64,000 bases of DNA from Psychrobacter sp. 1044 (GTDB taxonomy: Bacteria; Pseudomonadota; Gammaproteobacteria; Pseudomonadales; Moraxellaceae): NCBI RefSeq assembly GCF_904846525.1, contig NZ_CAJHAZ010000001.1:124001-188000 (forward strand). The letters run 5' to 3'. A model generated the notes under the pieces. The model was not told the DNA's origin. It saw only the letters and a program-made list of their open reading frames with translations, and made no database searches. A program made the position numbers and the translations under genes. Shown here in pieces: positions 27,447 to 35,856 of this stretch. Within the stretch, counting starts at the first letter, position 1. Every line of letters starts with the position of its first letter.

Positions 27447-27490
27447 AAAAAAATCAGCAAGTATTCTTAGTGTTATAGAATACTTGCTGA
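27447..27490 (-). terminator. Rho-independent terminator after the FimV C-terminal gene
   Basis: A perfect 14-bp stem TCAGCAAGTATTCT/AGAATACTTGCTGA (27454-27467 with 27477-27490) with a 9-nt loop. On the minus strand it is followed by a T run (complement of 27446-27453), 20 bp after the stop codon. It separates fimV from the asparaginase-truA pair. Confidence 0.9.
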
Positions 27491-27509
27491 CAAAAGAACG
27501 ATGGGGCTT

Positions 27510-29138
27510 TTACGCAGTACGATCTAGTAATACTTTTGCTTGATTCTGTTGCTCACTAGTGCCCTGAATTAATACCTCATTCAATAAGCGTTTGGCACTG
27601 TCGTATTCACCCAATTGTAAATATTGGCCTGCCAAATCTAGCGTAACTTGAGTGCTATCTAATGATTTGACAAAGTCAAAGTCGGCCGCAAAGCGCGAGG
27701 AAAAGTCTTCTGCTGTTTCAGCAGCATCTCCGGCGGTAAGGGTAGACTCATCCTCAATTGGAGCAACTGGGCTGAGTGCTGTTGAAGAGTGAGTATCGAA
27801 TTCATTGTCTAATAAAGAGTTATCATCGAACAGCAACGGGGCTGTCGGTGTGACACTAGATTCTTCAGCAAGAGCATATTCTGAATCATTATTATCAAGC
27901 GATTGTGCTTCGAGATTAATATTTTCAAAGCTCTCAGTTTCAAAGCTCTCAGTTTCGAAACGATCTTCTTCAATAATGAAGTTATCAGTATCACTATTTT
28001 CTTCAAGTACAGGCGCTTCGCTTTCTGTTAATGTTTCTATGTTGTTTGGCGCATCGAGACTGTCTAAAGACAACGTGAAATCATTTTCTTCGTCATTCTG
28101 GACAGTGTTGATAGAAAATGCTTCAGCAGTTTCGTCAACACCTTTATCGACATCAGTTGCTAGATCATCAAAGTCTAAAATGAACGCGTCATCTTCTAGC
28201 GTCATTTCATCGTTAATACTATCAGAGCGGTCTGCAATGACAGAATCCGTTGCCTGCGCATCAGTTTCTTCAGATGAATCAAAGCTGAAGTCAAAATCAC
28301 TAAGATCATTGAGATCATTATCTTCTGCGGACACCGCGACATCATTATCAGTTATGTCGATATTGGCAGTGTTCAGGCTTTCATCATCTGTCATCTCTAA
28401 TGATGACGTGACTGGCGTCGTATCAGTCGCCTCAGATGCGCTAATATTACTCTCTAAATCACTCAGCGTAAGATCAAAGTTATCCTCTACATTGTCGCTA
28501 GTAAGACTGGCCTCATAAGATGTATTTGTTACTGCCGAATTAGACATGCTGTCGTCTATCAGCGTACTACGGTTATCTTCAGAGGTTGCTGGCTGATCAG
28601 ATAGCGCGTTCTTACTATCGATTTGATTAATCGGTAAGTCAAAATCTATGCTTTCAAAATGGCTATTATCTTCTACGGGTGCCTCTTTTGCTGCGACTTG
28701 ATTTTGCTCTTCCGAAAATAAAGCTTTTAACTCATCAGCTAGCGCAAGACTTTTTGGGTCGTTTTGCGTCTTGATGGCATCATAAACTTTGTTAAAGTTC
28801 TCTGGCTGATTAATAGTCGCATATATGCTGAGTAATTTAACAGATAATTGGCCATCATTCGGTTTTTCGCTTAGGCCGCGACTGAGGGTTTCAATAGCTT
28901 TGTCATAACGCTGTTGATCCATGAATCGCTGGGCAATCGTAATATGATCAAACTTATTGTCATCATCTTTGTGGCTTTGGGCAGGAGTTTTGTGATCCGT
29001 TTTTGGCATCGGAGCTGGCGTAGTGGTACTCATTCCCGGCTGCGCTGAGGGCTTTTGCGCTTTCTTTTTGTACAATAGTAAACCGGCTACTATTAGAATA
29101 AGTACCAATCCGGCGATGATATATAGCATATTGTCCAT
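27510..29138 (-). CDS. FimV/HubP homologue, membrane anchor and cytoplasmic part (second half of a split FimV)
   Basis: A 542-residue protein with one N-terminal transmembrane helix (about residues 3-22, LYIIAGLVLILIVAGLLLY), a basic stop-transfer, a TPR-like helical block (about 60-150), and a very acidic Asp/Glu/Ser-rich region. A C-terminal domain (about the last 60 residues, LDLAGQYLQLGEYDSAKRLL) matches the FimV C-terminus. In FimV these parts follow the periplasmic LysM region in one polypeptide. Here they form a separate gene with its own ATG at 29138 and GGGAG 5 nt upstream. FimV proteins organise cell poles, type IV pili and type II secretion. The partner gene lies directly upstream. 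Confidence 0.8.
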   Translation of the reverse strand: MDNMLYIIAGLVLILIVAGLLLYKKKAQKPSAQPGMSTTTPAPMPKTDHKTPAQSHKDDDNKFDHITIAQRFMDQQRYDKAIETLSRGLSEKPNDGQLSVKLLSIYATINQPENFNKVYDAIKTQNDPKSLALADELKALFSEEQNQVAAKEAPVEDNSHFESIDFDLPINQIDSKNALSDQPATSEDNRSTLIDDSMSNSAVTNTSYEASLTSDNVEDNFDLTLSDLESNISASEATDTTPVTSSLEMTDDESLNTANIDITDNDVAVSAEDNDLNDLSDFDFSFDSSEETDAQATDSVIADRSDSINDEMTLEDDAFILDFDDLATDVDKGVDETAEAFSINTVQNDEENDFTLSLDSLDAPNNIETLTESEAPVLEENSDTDNFIIEEDRFETESFETESFENINLEAQSLDNNDSEYALAEESSVTPTAPLLFDDNSLLDNEFDTHSSTALSPVAPIEDESTLTAGDAAETAEDFSSRFAADFDFVKSLDSTQVTLDLAGQYLQLGEYDSAKRLLNEVLIQGTSEQQNQAKVLLDRTA

Positions 29139-29189
29139 AGTTACTCCCACGCCTATGATCACAGCACACTGCGTTGATCAGTTAGGCAA

Positions 29190-30944
29190 TTATTGATTGC
29201 GTAGTTTTTTGAGACGAGCTTGGAGCTCAGCCAGTTTTTGGTTTTGTAATTGAATTTTTCTTGTATAGCTATCAAGTGCACTGCTGGTTTTTGACAGCTG
29301 CTGAGCTTGAGCTGCCGTACTTTGTCTTGAGGCCTTGAGCGTGGCTAATATATCTGTGCTGAGACCATTACCTGTTGCCGCTGCTGATGTTGCTTGGGTG
29401 CCATCTGCGTTGCCATTACGACCAGGTGCGAGCACTGAAAATTGTGCTTTTGGCAGCGTTTGTGTTTTAGTAATCATGGGTTTTTTGCGCTGTTTAGCGA
29501 CTTGATTTGTTTCAGACGGTTTTTTAGAGGGTGCTTTTGCGGCCTTTTTTACCACAGGTGTGTTTGCTCTGCGGCTATATTGTCTTTGCGCCTCAATCGC
29601 CGCTTCTAGTTTTTGTTGTGATGGTACAACATCGTAACTGGGCAAGCTAAGCTTGGCATCCGCTTTGAGTTGACCCGCGTCTTTATTAATAAAGGCGTCA
29701 GGGTTTTGCTTCTGAATCTGCTTCATTACTGTTTGAATGTCTAAGTTATTTTCTTGCGCAATTTGCTGTGCAATAATCCATAGACTGTCGTTGCGCTGTA
29801 CTTGATATTGGGACGCAGTAGTAGTGCTGGCTGCCGTACTGATAGAGGCGTCGTTGGTGACACTAGATGGAACAGTGGCGACAGCTGTATTGTTGGTATC
29901 AAGACTGGCTTTTGGTGTACTCGCTTTGTTGTCACTCGGCGTTGGCATAATAGGAGAAGCAGTCATCATGCCAGCTTCTGATTTGCTACTCGGCTGTATC
30001 TGGCGAGTGACTTGAATATTCAAAATATCGAGCTGTTTATCAGTGACAGCTGTAGCAGACAGACTATTATCTATTGGCATGGTCTTATTATTGACTAGGG
30101 CTGTATCATTCGCTACATTCTTAGCAGAATTGAGGTCGATATTGCTATTACCCATTGTCGTAACATTGCCATTTGCACTCAAGCGACCATTGTCTAATCG
30201 ACTGGTTGGATTACGATCATTGTCGTTAGCGCTAAGAGTGTTGTTAACGTTGTTTAAACGACCGTTATCTAGCCGGCTAGGCGCATAAGCAAGATTGTTG
30301 CCTTGCGAAGTAGGAGTCGTTGTAGGTGCTTGGATATTAGGTGCTGGCAATTTAGACATCACCAACTCGCTCGTTGACGAGTGAGTAGTCGCTAGTATGG
30401 GCGATAATGTTAATGGCGGCGGTGCACCTTCTCTAACAGTCAACGGTTTAGCCGTATTAGAGGACACACTGGGTAGATTGGGTTTTTTTGCGCCAGTAAC
30501 GATGTTTTTAGGCGTGTCAATGGGCAAACGGCTATTGAGCGGCATCAACAATGTCTTGGGAATGACGTTGCGTTGACCCTTATCATTTATGTTTAAAACC
30601 ACATCAGCAAAAGGTGTAGATACAGGTTTTGAGGTAGTAATAAATACTTGACCGCTGGTCGCTGAGGTAGGTTTAAAGCGTACGGTCATCGAATCAGTTT
30701 GGGCTAAGCCCATTTGCTGATAAATAGTAGAGTTTGCCAAACTTGCTGAAAAGTCAGCGGCTCGAATATCACTGACCACAATGCTCGCAGCTAGCGGCTC
30801 ATGCTGGGCAGAGGTCACAACAGTCTTGCCAATCGTTGCAGCTTGTGCACTCGATACGAGAGCCGCATAGCCTACGGAACAAAGTAGTGCCATCGAGACC
30901 GCGCGATGTACCGTAGTCAACCGATGAGATAAATGACAAGACAT
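29190..30944 (-). CDS. FimV/HubP homologue, periplasmic LysM part (first half of a split FimV)
   Basis: A 584-residue protein with a signal peptide (cleaved after AQA, about residue 35) and the conserved FimV N-terminal domain (IGKTVVTSAQHEPLAASIVVSD, then a beta-rich stretch to about residue 135). A long low-complexity Thr/Ser/Asn-rich linker follows. The LysM domain is at about residues 385-440 (YQVQRNDSLWIIAQQIA), and there is a C-terminal coiled coil (KLAELQARLKKLRNQ). The start is ATG 30944 with AAAGG 8 nt upstream; the longer frame adds 17 non-homologous residues. The transmembrane and cytoplasmic parts are encoded by the next gene, 51 bp downstream. Confidence 0.82.
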   Translation of the reverse strand: MSCHLSHRLTTVHRAVSMALLCSVGYAALVSSAQAATIGKTVVTSAQHEPLAASIVVSDIRAADFSASLANSTIYQQMGLAQTDSMTVRFKPTSATSGQVFITTSKPVSTPFADVVLNINDKGQRNVIPKTLLMPLNSRLPIDTPKNIVTGAKKPNLPSVSSNTAKPLTVREGAPPPLTLSPILATTHSSTSELVMSKLPAPNIQAPTTTPTSQGNNLAYAPSRLDNGRLNNVNNTLSANDNDRNPTSRLDNGRLSANGNVTTMGNSNIDLNSAKNVANDTALVNNKTMPIDNSLSATAVTDKQLDILNIQVTRQIQPSSKSEAGMMTASPIMPTPSDNKASTPKASLDTNNTAVATVPSSVTNDASISTAASTTTASQYQVQRNDSLWIIAQQIAQENNLDIQTVMKQIQKQNPDAFINKDAGQLKADAKLSLPSYDVVPSQQKLEAAIEAQRQYSRRANTPVVKKAAKAPSKKPSETNQVAKQRKKPMITKTQTLPKAQFSVLAPGRNGNADGTQATSAAATGNGLSTDILATLKASRQSTAAQAQQLSKTSSALDSYTRKIQLQNQKLAELQARLKKLRNQ

Positions 30945-31055
30945 GTGCAGACCTTTAAGATATAAGTTATCTGTGCTGTTATAACAAAATACCATTTAGT
31001 TTACCAGTTTATTTCACAACTGTTGTGGACAATACAAAAAATGTTTGAGTATTGT

Positions 31056-32276
31056 TTAACCTCGCTTTCTGTCGAGCAGCATTGCATCGCCATAACTAAA
31101 GAAGCGATAGTGTTCTTTAATCGCATGTTGATAAGCATGCTCAATGGCATCTTTACCCGAAAATGCCGACACCAGCATTAACAACGTTGATTTGGGTAAA
31201 TGGAAATTGGTTAATAGTCGATCTATCACACCAAACTTAAACCCTGGGTAAATGAATATATCGGTATCACCTGACCAGCTGGAGAGAGGCTGCCCATTAA
31301 CGGCTGTTTTTTGATAAGCCGTTTCGAGCACGCGTGTGACCGTGGTGCCAATAGCGATGACTTGTTTACCATTCGCATGGGTTTGATTGATGAGCTCAGC
31401 GGTTGCTTGTGGTAAATGTGCATACTCACTATGCATGGTGTGATTGAGCAAGTTGTCCGTTTTTACTGGCGCAAATGTACCAGCGCCAACGTGCAAAGTC
31501 ACAAAAGCAGTACGAATACCTTTTGCCGCAAGTTCACTCAGTACCGATTCATCAAAGTGTAAGCTTGCAGTCGGTGCAGCCACACTCGCAAGCTTGGTTG
31601 GATCATGAAAGACCGTTTGATAACGAGTATTGTCTGTCTCATCCGCATGGCGTTCAAAGTAGGGGGGAATAGGCAGCTCACCATAAAGCTCTAAATGCGG
31701 CAAGATCGGCGCATCAAACGCTAAAATAAATAAGTTGTCTTGACGACCAATCATCACCGCCCTCATATGACCGTCAGCAAGCTGCAAGTGTTGTCCAAGT
31801 TTGAGCGCTTTACTGGCTTTAACATGGCAAAGTGCAATATGTTCTTGATTCACGGGTTTGTCATTTGCAGCTTCTACAGATTTTTCAGCCTCTATATATA
31901 AAGTCGCTGTCTCTAAATCTGAGATATCAACCAAACGTTCAATCAATACTTCAAGCTTACCGCCAGTATCCTTTTGTCCAAAAAGACGCGCTTTCATCAC
32001 CTTTGTATCATTAAATACAATCAAATCACCTTCATTTAATAACTCAGGTAACTCAGTGAATAAGCGATCTTCTACAAGCGTAGAGTTTTTTTGATTATTG
32101 GCGGGCAAATACAAAAGTTTTGAGGCAGAACGCTGTGAGAGAGGATAGCGTGCAATCAGGCTATCTGGCAGCTCATAATCATAGTCATCAACGCTCAAAT
32201 AACTCAAATCATTGTTGTTTTTTTCGGCATCAATTGAGGCGGCAGTAGTAGGGTCTATAGTGTGAAAATCGGTCAT
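31056..32276 (-). CDS. queA: S-adenosylmethionine:tRNA ribosyltransferase-isomerase QueA
   Basis: Transfers and isomerises the ribose of SAM to 7-aminomethyl-deazaguanine in tRNA, giving epoxyqueuosine. The 406-residue protein carries the family blocks: DYELPDSLIARYPLSQRSASKLL near the N-terminus, LIVFNDTKVMKARLFG, PIPPYFER, PTASLHFDE, TLHVGAGTFAPVKTDN and the C-terminal NFHLPKSTLLMLVSAF. It has an extra 35-residue Asp/Asn-rich N-terminus compared with E. coli QueA (356 aa). I chose ATG 32276 over an in-frame TTG two codons upstream. No tgt gene follows in this window. Confidence 0.95.
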   Translation of the reverse strand: MTDFHTIDPTTAASIDAEKNNNDLSYLSVDDYDYELPDSLIARYPLSQRSASKLLYLPANNQKNSTLVEDRLFTELPELLNEGDLIVFNDTKVMKARLFGQKDTGGKLEVLIERLVDISDLETATLYIEAEKSVEAANDKPVNQEHIALCHVKASKALKLGQHLQLADGHMRAVMIGRQDNLFILAFDAPILPHLELYGELPIPPYFERHADETDNTRYQTVFHDPTKLASVAAPTASLHFDESVLSELAAKGIRTAFVTLHVGAGTFAPVKTDNLLNHTMHSEYAHLPQATAELINQTHANGKQVIAIGTTVTRVLETAYQKTAVNGQPLSSWSGDTDIFIYPGFKFGVIDRLLTNFHLPKSTLLMLVSAFSGKDAIEHAYQHAIKEHYRFFSYGDAMLLDRKRG

Positions 32277-32442
32277 AATCAATCTTTAAATGAATGTAAA
32301 TTTTGGCGTAATTGTAGCAGAAACGATGTCATGAAAGGACAGTTTAGTAACGACTCATGCGCACAAAACGGTTTGCATATTAAATAGCCTAAGCATTAAT
32401 TGTTAGAATGAATAATTAACAAAAGCAATGAGCGTCAGTATG

Positions 32443-33528
32443 TTATTCAAACAAATTTAACTGCGGCAACAATTGGGCGGCAGGTGCCAATGAAGAGAAA
32501 GTAACACCGACTAAGCGGATAGGTAGCTCACGAGGAATGTCTAAAAACAGTTTGTCCAACCAATAATGGGCAGAATCAGCACTGTTAAAGGCAGTCGATA
32601 GCGTGTGTGAGCGGGTGATTTGAGTGAAGTCTGCGTATTTAACTTTTAGAGTAATGGTATAGGCGACCAGCTGTTTTTGTTGCAGTTGATGAAAGGCATC
32701 GGCATTCTGTTCATAAATTTGTATACGTAATTCATGGTTATTACTTAGATTGTCTTTGAATGTGGTCTCAGAACCCACAGATTTATGCGCGCGCTCAGAT
32801 TTGACAGCACGCTCATCACGCCCATGGGCGATATCATGATAAAACTGCCCACGCTTGCCGAACTCCTGCACCAATACAGCCGCTTGCATTCGCTTGAGAT
32901 CCGCGCCAGTACTTACACCCATCGCATGTAAGCGCTTGGCAGTGGCTTTACCAATACCATGAAAGCGCTCGATAGGTAGCGTACTGATAAAGGCATCAGC
33001 GTCCGCTGGTGTGATAATGGCCGTACCATTGGGCTTATTGATATCAGAGGCAATTTTAGCCAGCATCTTGTTAAACGACACACCTGCTGAGGCCGTTAAT
33101 CCAGTATGCGCTAGTATTTGTGCCCTTAGCCAGTTCGCCATCAAGGTCGCTGAACCTTTATGGACTTGTAGCCCTGTAACATCGAGATACGCCTCATCTA
33201 GAGACAATGGTTCAACATGTGGCGTTAAGCGGTACATAATCTGGCGAATATCGCTACTAACTGCACGATAAACCTCAAAACGTGGCCTAACAAAAATGAC
33301 TTCTGGGCAACGTTTACGCGCCTCATAACAAGACATGGCAGAGCGTACACCGAATTTACGTACCTCATAGCTGGCTGCTGCGACCACACCGCGACCACTT
33401 GGATCGCCACCAACCACCAGTGGCTTACCGCGCAGTTCAGGAAAGTCACGCTGCTCCACACTGGCATAAAAAGCATCCATGTCTATATGAATGATTTTAC
33501 GGGGGCTAGCATTTATAGAAGTTGTCAT
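32443..33528 (-). CDS. dinB: DNA polymerase IV (Y-family)
   Basis: Error-prone translesion polymerase of the DinB class. The 361-residue protein has the catalytic aspartate in IIHIDMDAFYASVEQRD, the acidic pair in LSLDEAYLDVT, the steric-gate region near the N-terminus, the helix-hairpin-helix segment FHGIGKATAKRLHAMG, and the C-terminal little-finger domain (SVGSETTFKDNL onward). It ends LLPQLNLFE, which resembles the beta-clamp-binding motif QLxLF. ATG 33528 is preferred over an in-frame GTG two codons upstream. No LexA box could be recognised upstream. Confidence 0.94.
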   Translation of the reverse strand: MTTSINASPRKIIHIDMDAFYASVEQRDFPELRGKPLVVGGDPSGRGVVAAASYEVRKFGVRSAMSCYEARKRCPEVIFVRPRFEVYRAVSSDIRQIMYRLTPHVEPLSLDEAYLDVTGLQVHKGSATLMANWLRAQILAHTGLTASAGVSFNKMLAKIASDINKPNGTAIITPADADAFISTLPIERFHGIGKATAKRLHAMGVSTGADLKRMQAAVLVQEFGKRGQFYHDIAHGRDERAVKSERAHKSVGSETTFKDNLSNNHELRIQIYEQNADAFHQLQQKQLVAYTITLKVKYADFTQITRSHTLSTAFNSADSAHYWLDKLFLDIPRELPIRLVGVTFSSLAPAAQLLPQLNLFE

Positions 33529-34036
33529 ACTCACTATTTTACCTGATTCAAGCGCTTTGATTGAGTATCAAAATTTAAATTTATCGATAGACTCCTTTGC
33601 TAGGTTAGCAGGACGCTAGCAATGATATATGAATAATTTTATATGTCATAAATCTTATATATCATAGAGTTAGTTAATAATAAACAGTAGTATTAATTCA
33701 AAAAAATCGTATTTAGCAAACATATTTTTGCTATTGAATTGTTTAGGTCTGCTGTAAATCAAACTCATTTGTACTCTTGCACCACCTGTCCTATCAACCT
33801 CACCGTTTGTCATAAATCTCACATTTAGATGTTACAGTTTTGATTCTGGTGTTTTACAATATAGTATCCGCGCTAATGGATGACTGTAAAACAATAAGTA
33901 ATGCCTTGTGCGCCTCTATGACCATGTAAAAAGGACATTGCTTATCGCTCATGCCAAGATCGAAAATGGAGTTTTGGTAAAATTAACTCTTTAAGGGCTT
34001 GATGTTAGAGAGTTTAGAATGACTAAGGAGCTGATG
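33529..34036. other. Divergent intergenic region between dinB and the small ORF at 34037
   Basis: About 500 bp. A possible plus-strand promoter is TTACAG (33832-33837) with TACAAT (33854-33859), spacer 16. Further down, ATAAGTAATGCC (about 33894) and GGACATTGCTTAT (about 33933-33945) form an imperfect 12-13-bp inverted repeat in the presumed leader of the downstream gene. No ORF or known riboswitch was recognised. Confidence 0.4.
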
Positions 34037-34282
34037 ATGAATAATGAACTAAAAGGGAGCGATTTAACAAGAGCGATGCTAGCACGCGGCGATAAAAAAG
34101 TATGGTGTGCGGTTTGTGATGATAGTGATGAGCAAGCAATGATGGATCATTGTGGTAATGATTTTACGGCTTATATCGTGTCATTTCGTGACGGACATTT
34201 TTATTGCAATGCTGGCATGCCGTGGGAGTTTGCCGTGCCCATTAAGATAATTGCGGTGCTGCAATCTGAAATAGAAATGTAA
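34037..34282 (+). CDS. Conserved small hypothetical protein (81 aa)
   Basis: An 81-residue soluble protein (MNNELKGSDLTRAML...KKVWCAVCDDSDEQAM...FTAYIVSFRDGHFYC...GMPWEFAVPIKI) that I recall as a conserved uncharacterised protein of Moraxellaceae. It has three cysteines (two in WCAVC, one in FYC). I start at ATG 34037 because AAGGAG lies 6 nt upstream; the frame is open to an ATG at 34019, which would place the ribosome site inside the gene. It ends 31 bp before a terminator that belongs to the tRNA on the other strand. The function is unknown. Confidence 0.7.
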   Translation: MNNELKGSDLTRAMLARGDKKVWCAVCDDSDEQAMMDHCGNDFTAYIVSFRDGHFYCNAGMPWEFAVPIKIIAVLQSEIEM

Positions 34283-34306
34283 GTATAGCAATAATATTAC
34301 CGGCAC

Positions 34307-34329
34307 AAAAAAACCTCCTAATGAGGAGG
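34307..34329 (-). terminator. Terminator downstream of tRNA-Leu
   Basis: A perfect 6-bp stem CCTCCT/AGGAGG with an AATG loop (34314-34329). On the minus strand it is followed by seven T residues. It lies 18 bp after the tRNA 3' end. Confidence 0.85.
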
Positions 34330-34347
34330 CTGATTTGTTACTAATAT

Positions 34348-34433
34348 TGGTACCAGTGGTCGGACTCGAACCGACACGCTTATTAGGCAACGGATTTTGA
34401 ATCCGTCATGTCTACCAATTCCATCACACTGGC
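34348..34433 (-). tRNA. tRNA-Leu (anticodon CAA)
   Basis: Read on the minus strand, 86 nt with a long variable arm as expected for leucine tRNA. The acceptor stem GCCAGTG pairs with CACTGGT, followed by discriminator A and an encoded CCA. The anticodon stem ACGGA/TCCGT encloses the loop TTCAAAA (anticodon CAA, codon UUG). The T arm reads GTCGGTTCGAGTCCGAC. All arms fold. Confidence 0.96.
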
Positions 34434-34496
34434 ATGTTAGAAGATAAGGTCTATTAGATAGAGATTATCGAATTGGGCTACAGGGTTAACTCTGTA

Positions 34497-34525
34497 TAGG
34501 CTGCGTATTATAGCAGCCTATTTTT
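34497..34525 (+). terminator. Hairpin with T run between tRNA-Leu and fpr
   Basis: A perfect 8-bp stem TAGGCTGC/GCAGCCTA with an 8-nt loop, followed by TTTTT on the plus strand. The T run is on the wrong side to end fpr, so it would stop plus-strand transcription. It may also act as an RNA-stabilising 3' end for fpr. Confidence 0.4.
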
Positions 34526-34576
34526 ATCCGTCAAGAATTATTTGATATAATTTTCAATTAAATCAAAAAAAATGGT

Positions 34577-35350
34577 TTAGCCTACAAAAGCACGTTCAAC
34601 GGCATAATCTGCTTGGACACCCATGCGTGGTGAAACGGTCAAACCAAAATCGTCCAAAATCGCTGAAACTTCAGCATTAAATGGCATGCTACCGCAGATC
34701 ATGACACGGTCGTCTTCTTTATTCATCGGTGGTAAGCCAATGTCTTCAAAGAGCTTTCCTGAGGTCATTAAGTCAGTCACGCGACCTTGATTTTTGAACT
34801 CCTCACGAGTCACTGTCGGGTAGTAAATGAATTTTTCACGGTACCATTCACCAAAGATCTCGTCGTTAGGTAACTCATTTTCAAACATATCACGATACGC
34901 CAAATCATCGACATGGCGCACACCATGTACCAAGATGATTTTTTCAAAGCGTTCATAGACTTCAGGATCACGTGCCAATGCTAAAAATGGCGCCAGTCCA
35001 GTGCCTGTAGAGAGCATATAAAGATTTTTGCCAGGCAGTAAATCATCTAGTACCAAAGTGCCCGTTGGTTTTTTGCTGACCAACAGCTCGTCACCGACTT
35101 TAATATGCTGTAAGCGCGAGGTTAATGGGCCATCTTGAACTTTGATAGAAAAGAATTCTAAGTGATCTTCGTAGTTCGGGCTAGCAATCGAATAAGCACG
35201 CAATAGCGGTCTGCCATCGACAACGATTCCGATCATCGCAAATTCGCCATTACGAAAGCGCAGGCCATCGTCGCGAGTTGTCTTGATGCTAAATAGAGCG
35301 TCATTCCAGTGATGAACCTCTGTGACCGTTTCGGTGCGAAGTTTTGACAT
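34577..35350 (-). CDS. fpr: Ferredoxin/flavodoxin-NADP reductase
   Basis: A 257-residue FAD enzyme that moves electrons between NADPH and ferredoxin or flavodoxin. It has the FAD-binding RAYSIASPNYED (RxYS motif, about residues 51-62) and the segment FSIKVQDGPLTSRLQ. The NADP-binding LSTGTGLAPFLALARDPE follows at about residue 112, then ICGSMPFN near 218. The C-terminus YAVERAFVG matches the bacterial subclass I type, in which the terminal residues stack on the FAD. It stands alone with long upstream DNA. In relatives such genes respond to oxidative stress, but I see no SoxR-type box here. Confidence 0.93.
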   Translation of the reverse strand: MSKLRTETVTEVHHWNDALFSIKTTRDDGLRFRNGEFAMIGIVVDGRPLLRAYSIASPNYEDHLEFFSIKVQDGPLTSRLQHIKVGDELLVSKKPTGTLVLDDLLPGKNLYMLSTGTGLAPFLALARDPEVYERFEKIILVHGVRHVDDLAYRDMFENELPNDEIFGEWYREKFIYYPTVTREEFKNQGRVTDLMTSGKLFEDIGLPPMNKEDDRVMICGSMPFNAEVSAILDDFGLTVSPRMGVQADYAVERAFVG

Positions 35351-35856
35351 AAAGTCCTCGTTAATAAGTTGCTATCGGTTTTATTAAGTTTAAATGAGTG
35401 TTAAATTAAAATTTTCAATGAAAAAGGGTATAGAAGGGTAGTAAATTTTCAATCACTATTGGAACAGCCAATCGTTTAAAACCTCTGTCACGCAAAGTAA
35501 GTAGCATAGCCGATGTTTTAATCAATGTTGTGGGGCAATATTCTAACATCTTATTAAGCATTTAAAATCAGGAGAGGGACTGATAAAGTCTAAGGATAGA
35601 TATGATTTAATCTGTCTCCTGTCAAACCACGACAATGGCTGTTGCTGTAGATGGCTTATAAGGTTTGAAAAATAAAGGCTCTCATCGAATTTATGGCTCA
35701 TAATACCAAAATTTAAAATAAAAATCCGTCTGGCAGCGGCGATGCGGCATGATAAAATGGAATATCGTTAGTGAGTAATTTTGTATCACTGGATAATATG
35801 CGCTAAACGTTCTCATAAAAGCAGATGCTTACTATTGAACGGCTTTTTGGAGAAAC
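35351..35856. other. Divergent intergenic region between fpr and trmO
   Basis: About 500 bp containing the two upstream regions. No ORF with a ribosome site, no hairpin with T run and no recognisable operator stands out. Confidence 0.45.

Noticed and set aside
27805..28518. 237-residue Ser-rich ORF on the plus strand
   Set aside because: It is antisense to the acidic Asp/Glu/Ser-rich part of the FimV C-terminal gene; its composition is the mirror of those codons and it has no ribosome site.
29138..29192. Frameshift breaking a single fimV gene
   Set aside because: The second ORF has its own well-spaced GGGAG and ATG at the membrane helix, and the first ends cleanly after its coiled coil. A sequencing or evolutionary frameshift is less likely, though not excluded.
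34353..34433. tRNA-Leu as the integration site of an island
   Set aside because: Genes on both sides are core chromosomal and no direct repeat of the tRNA 3' end was found in the window.
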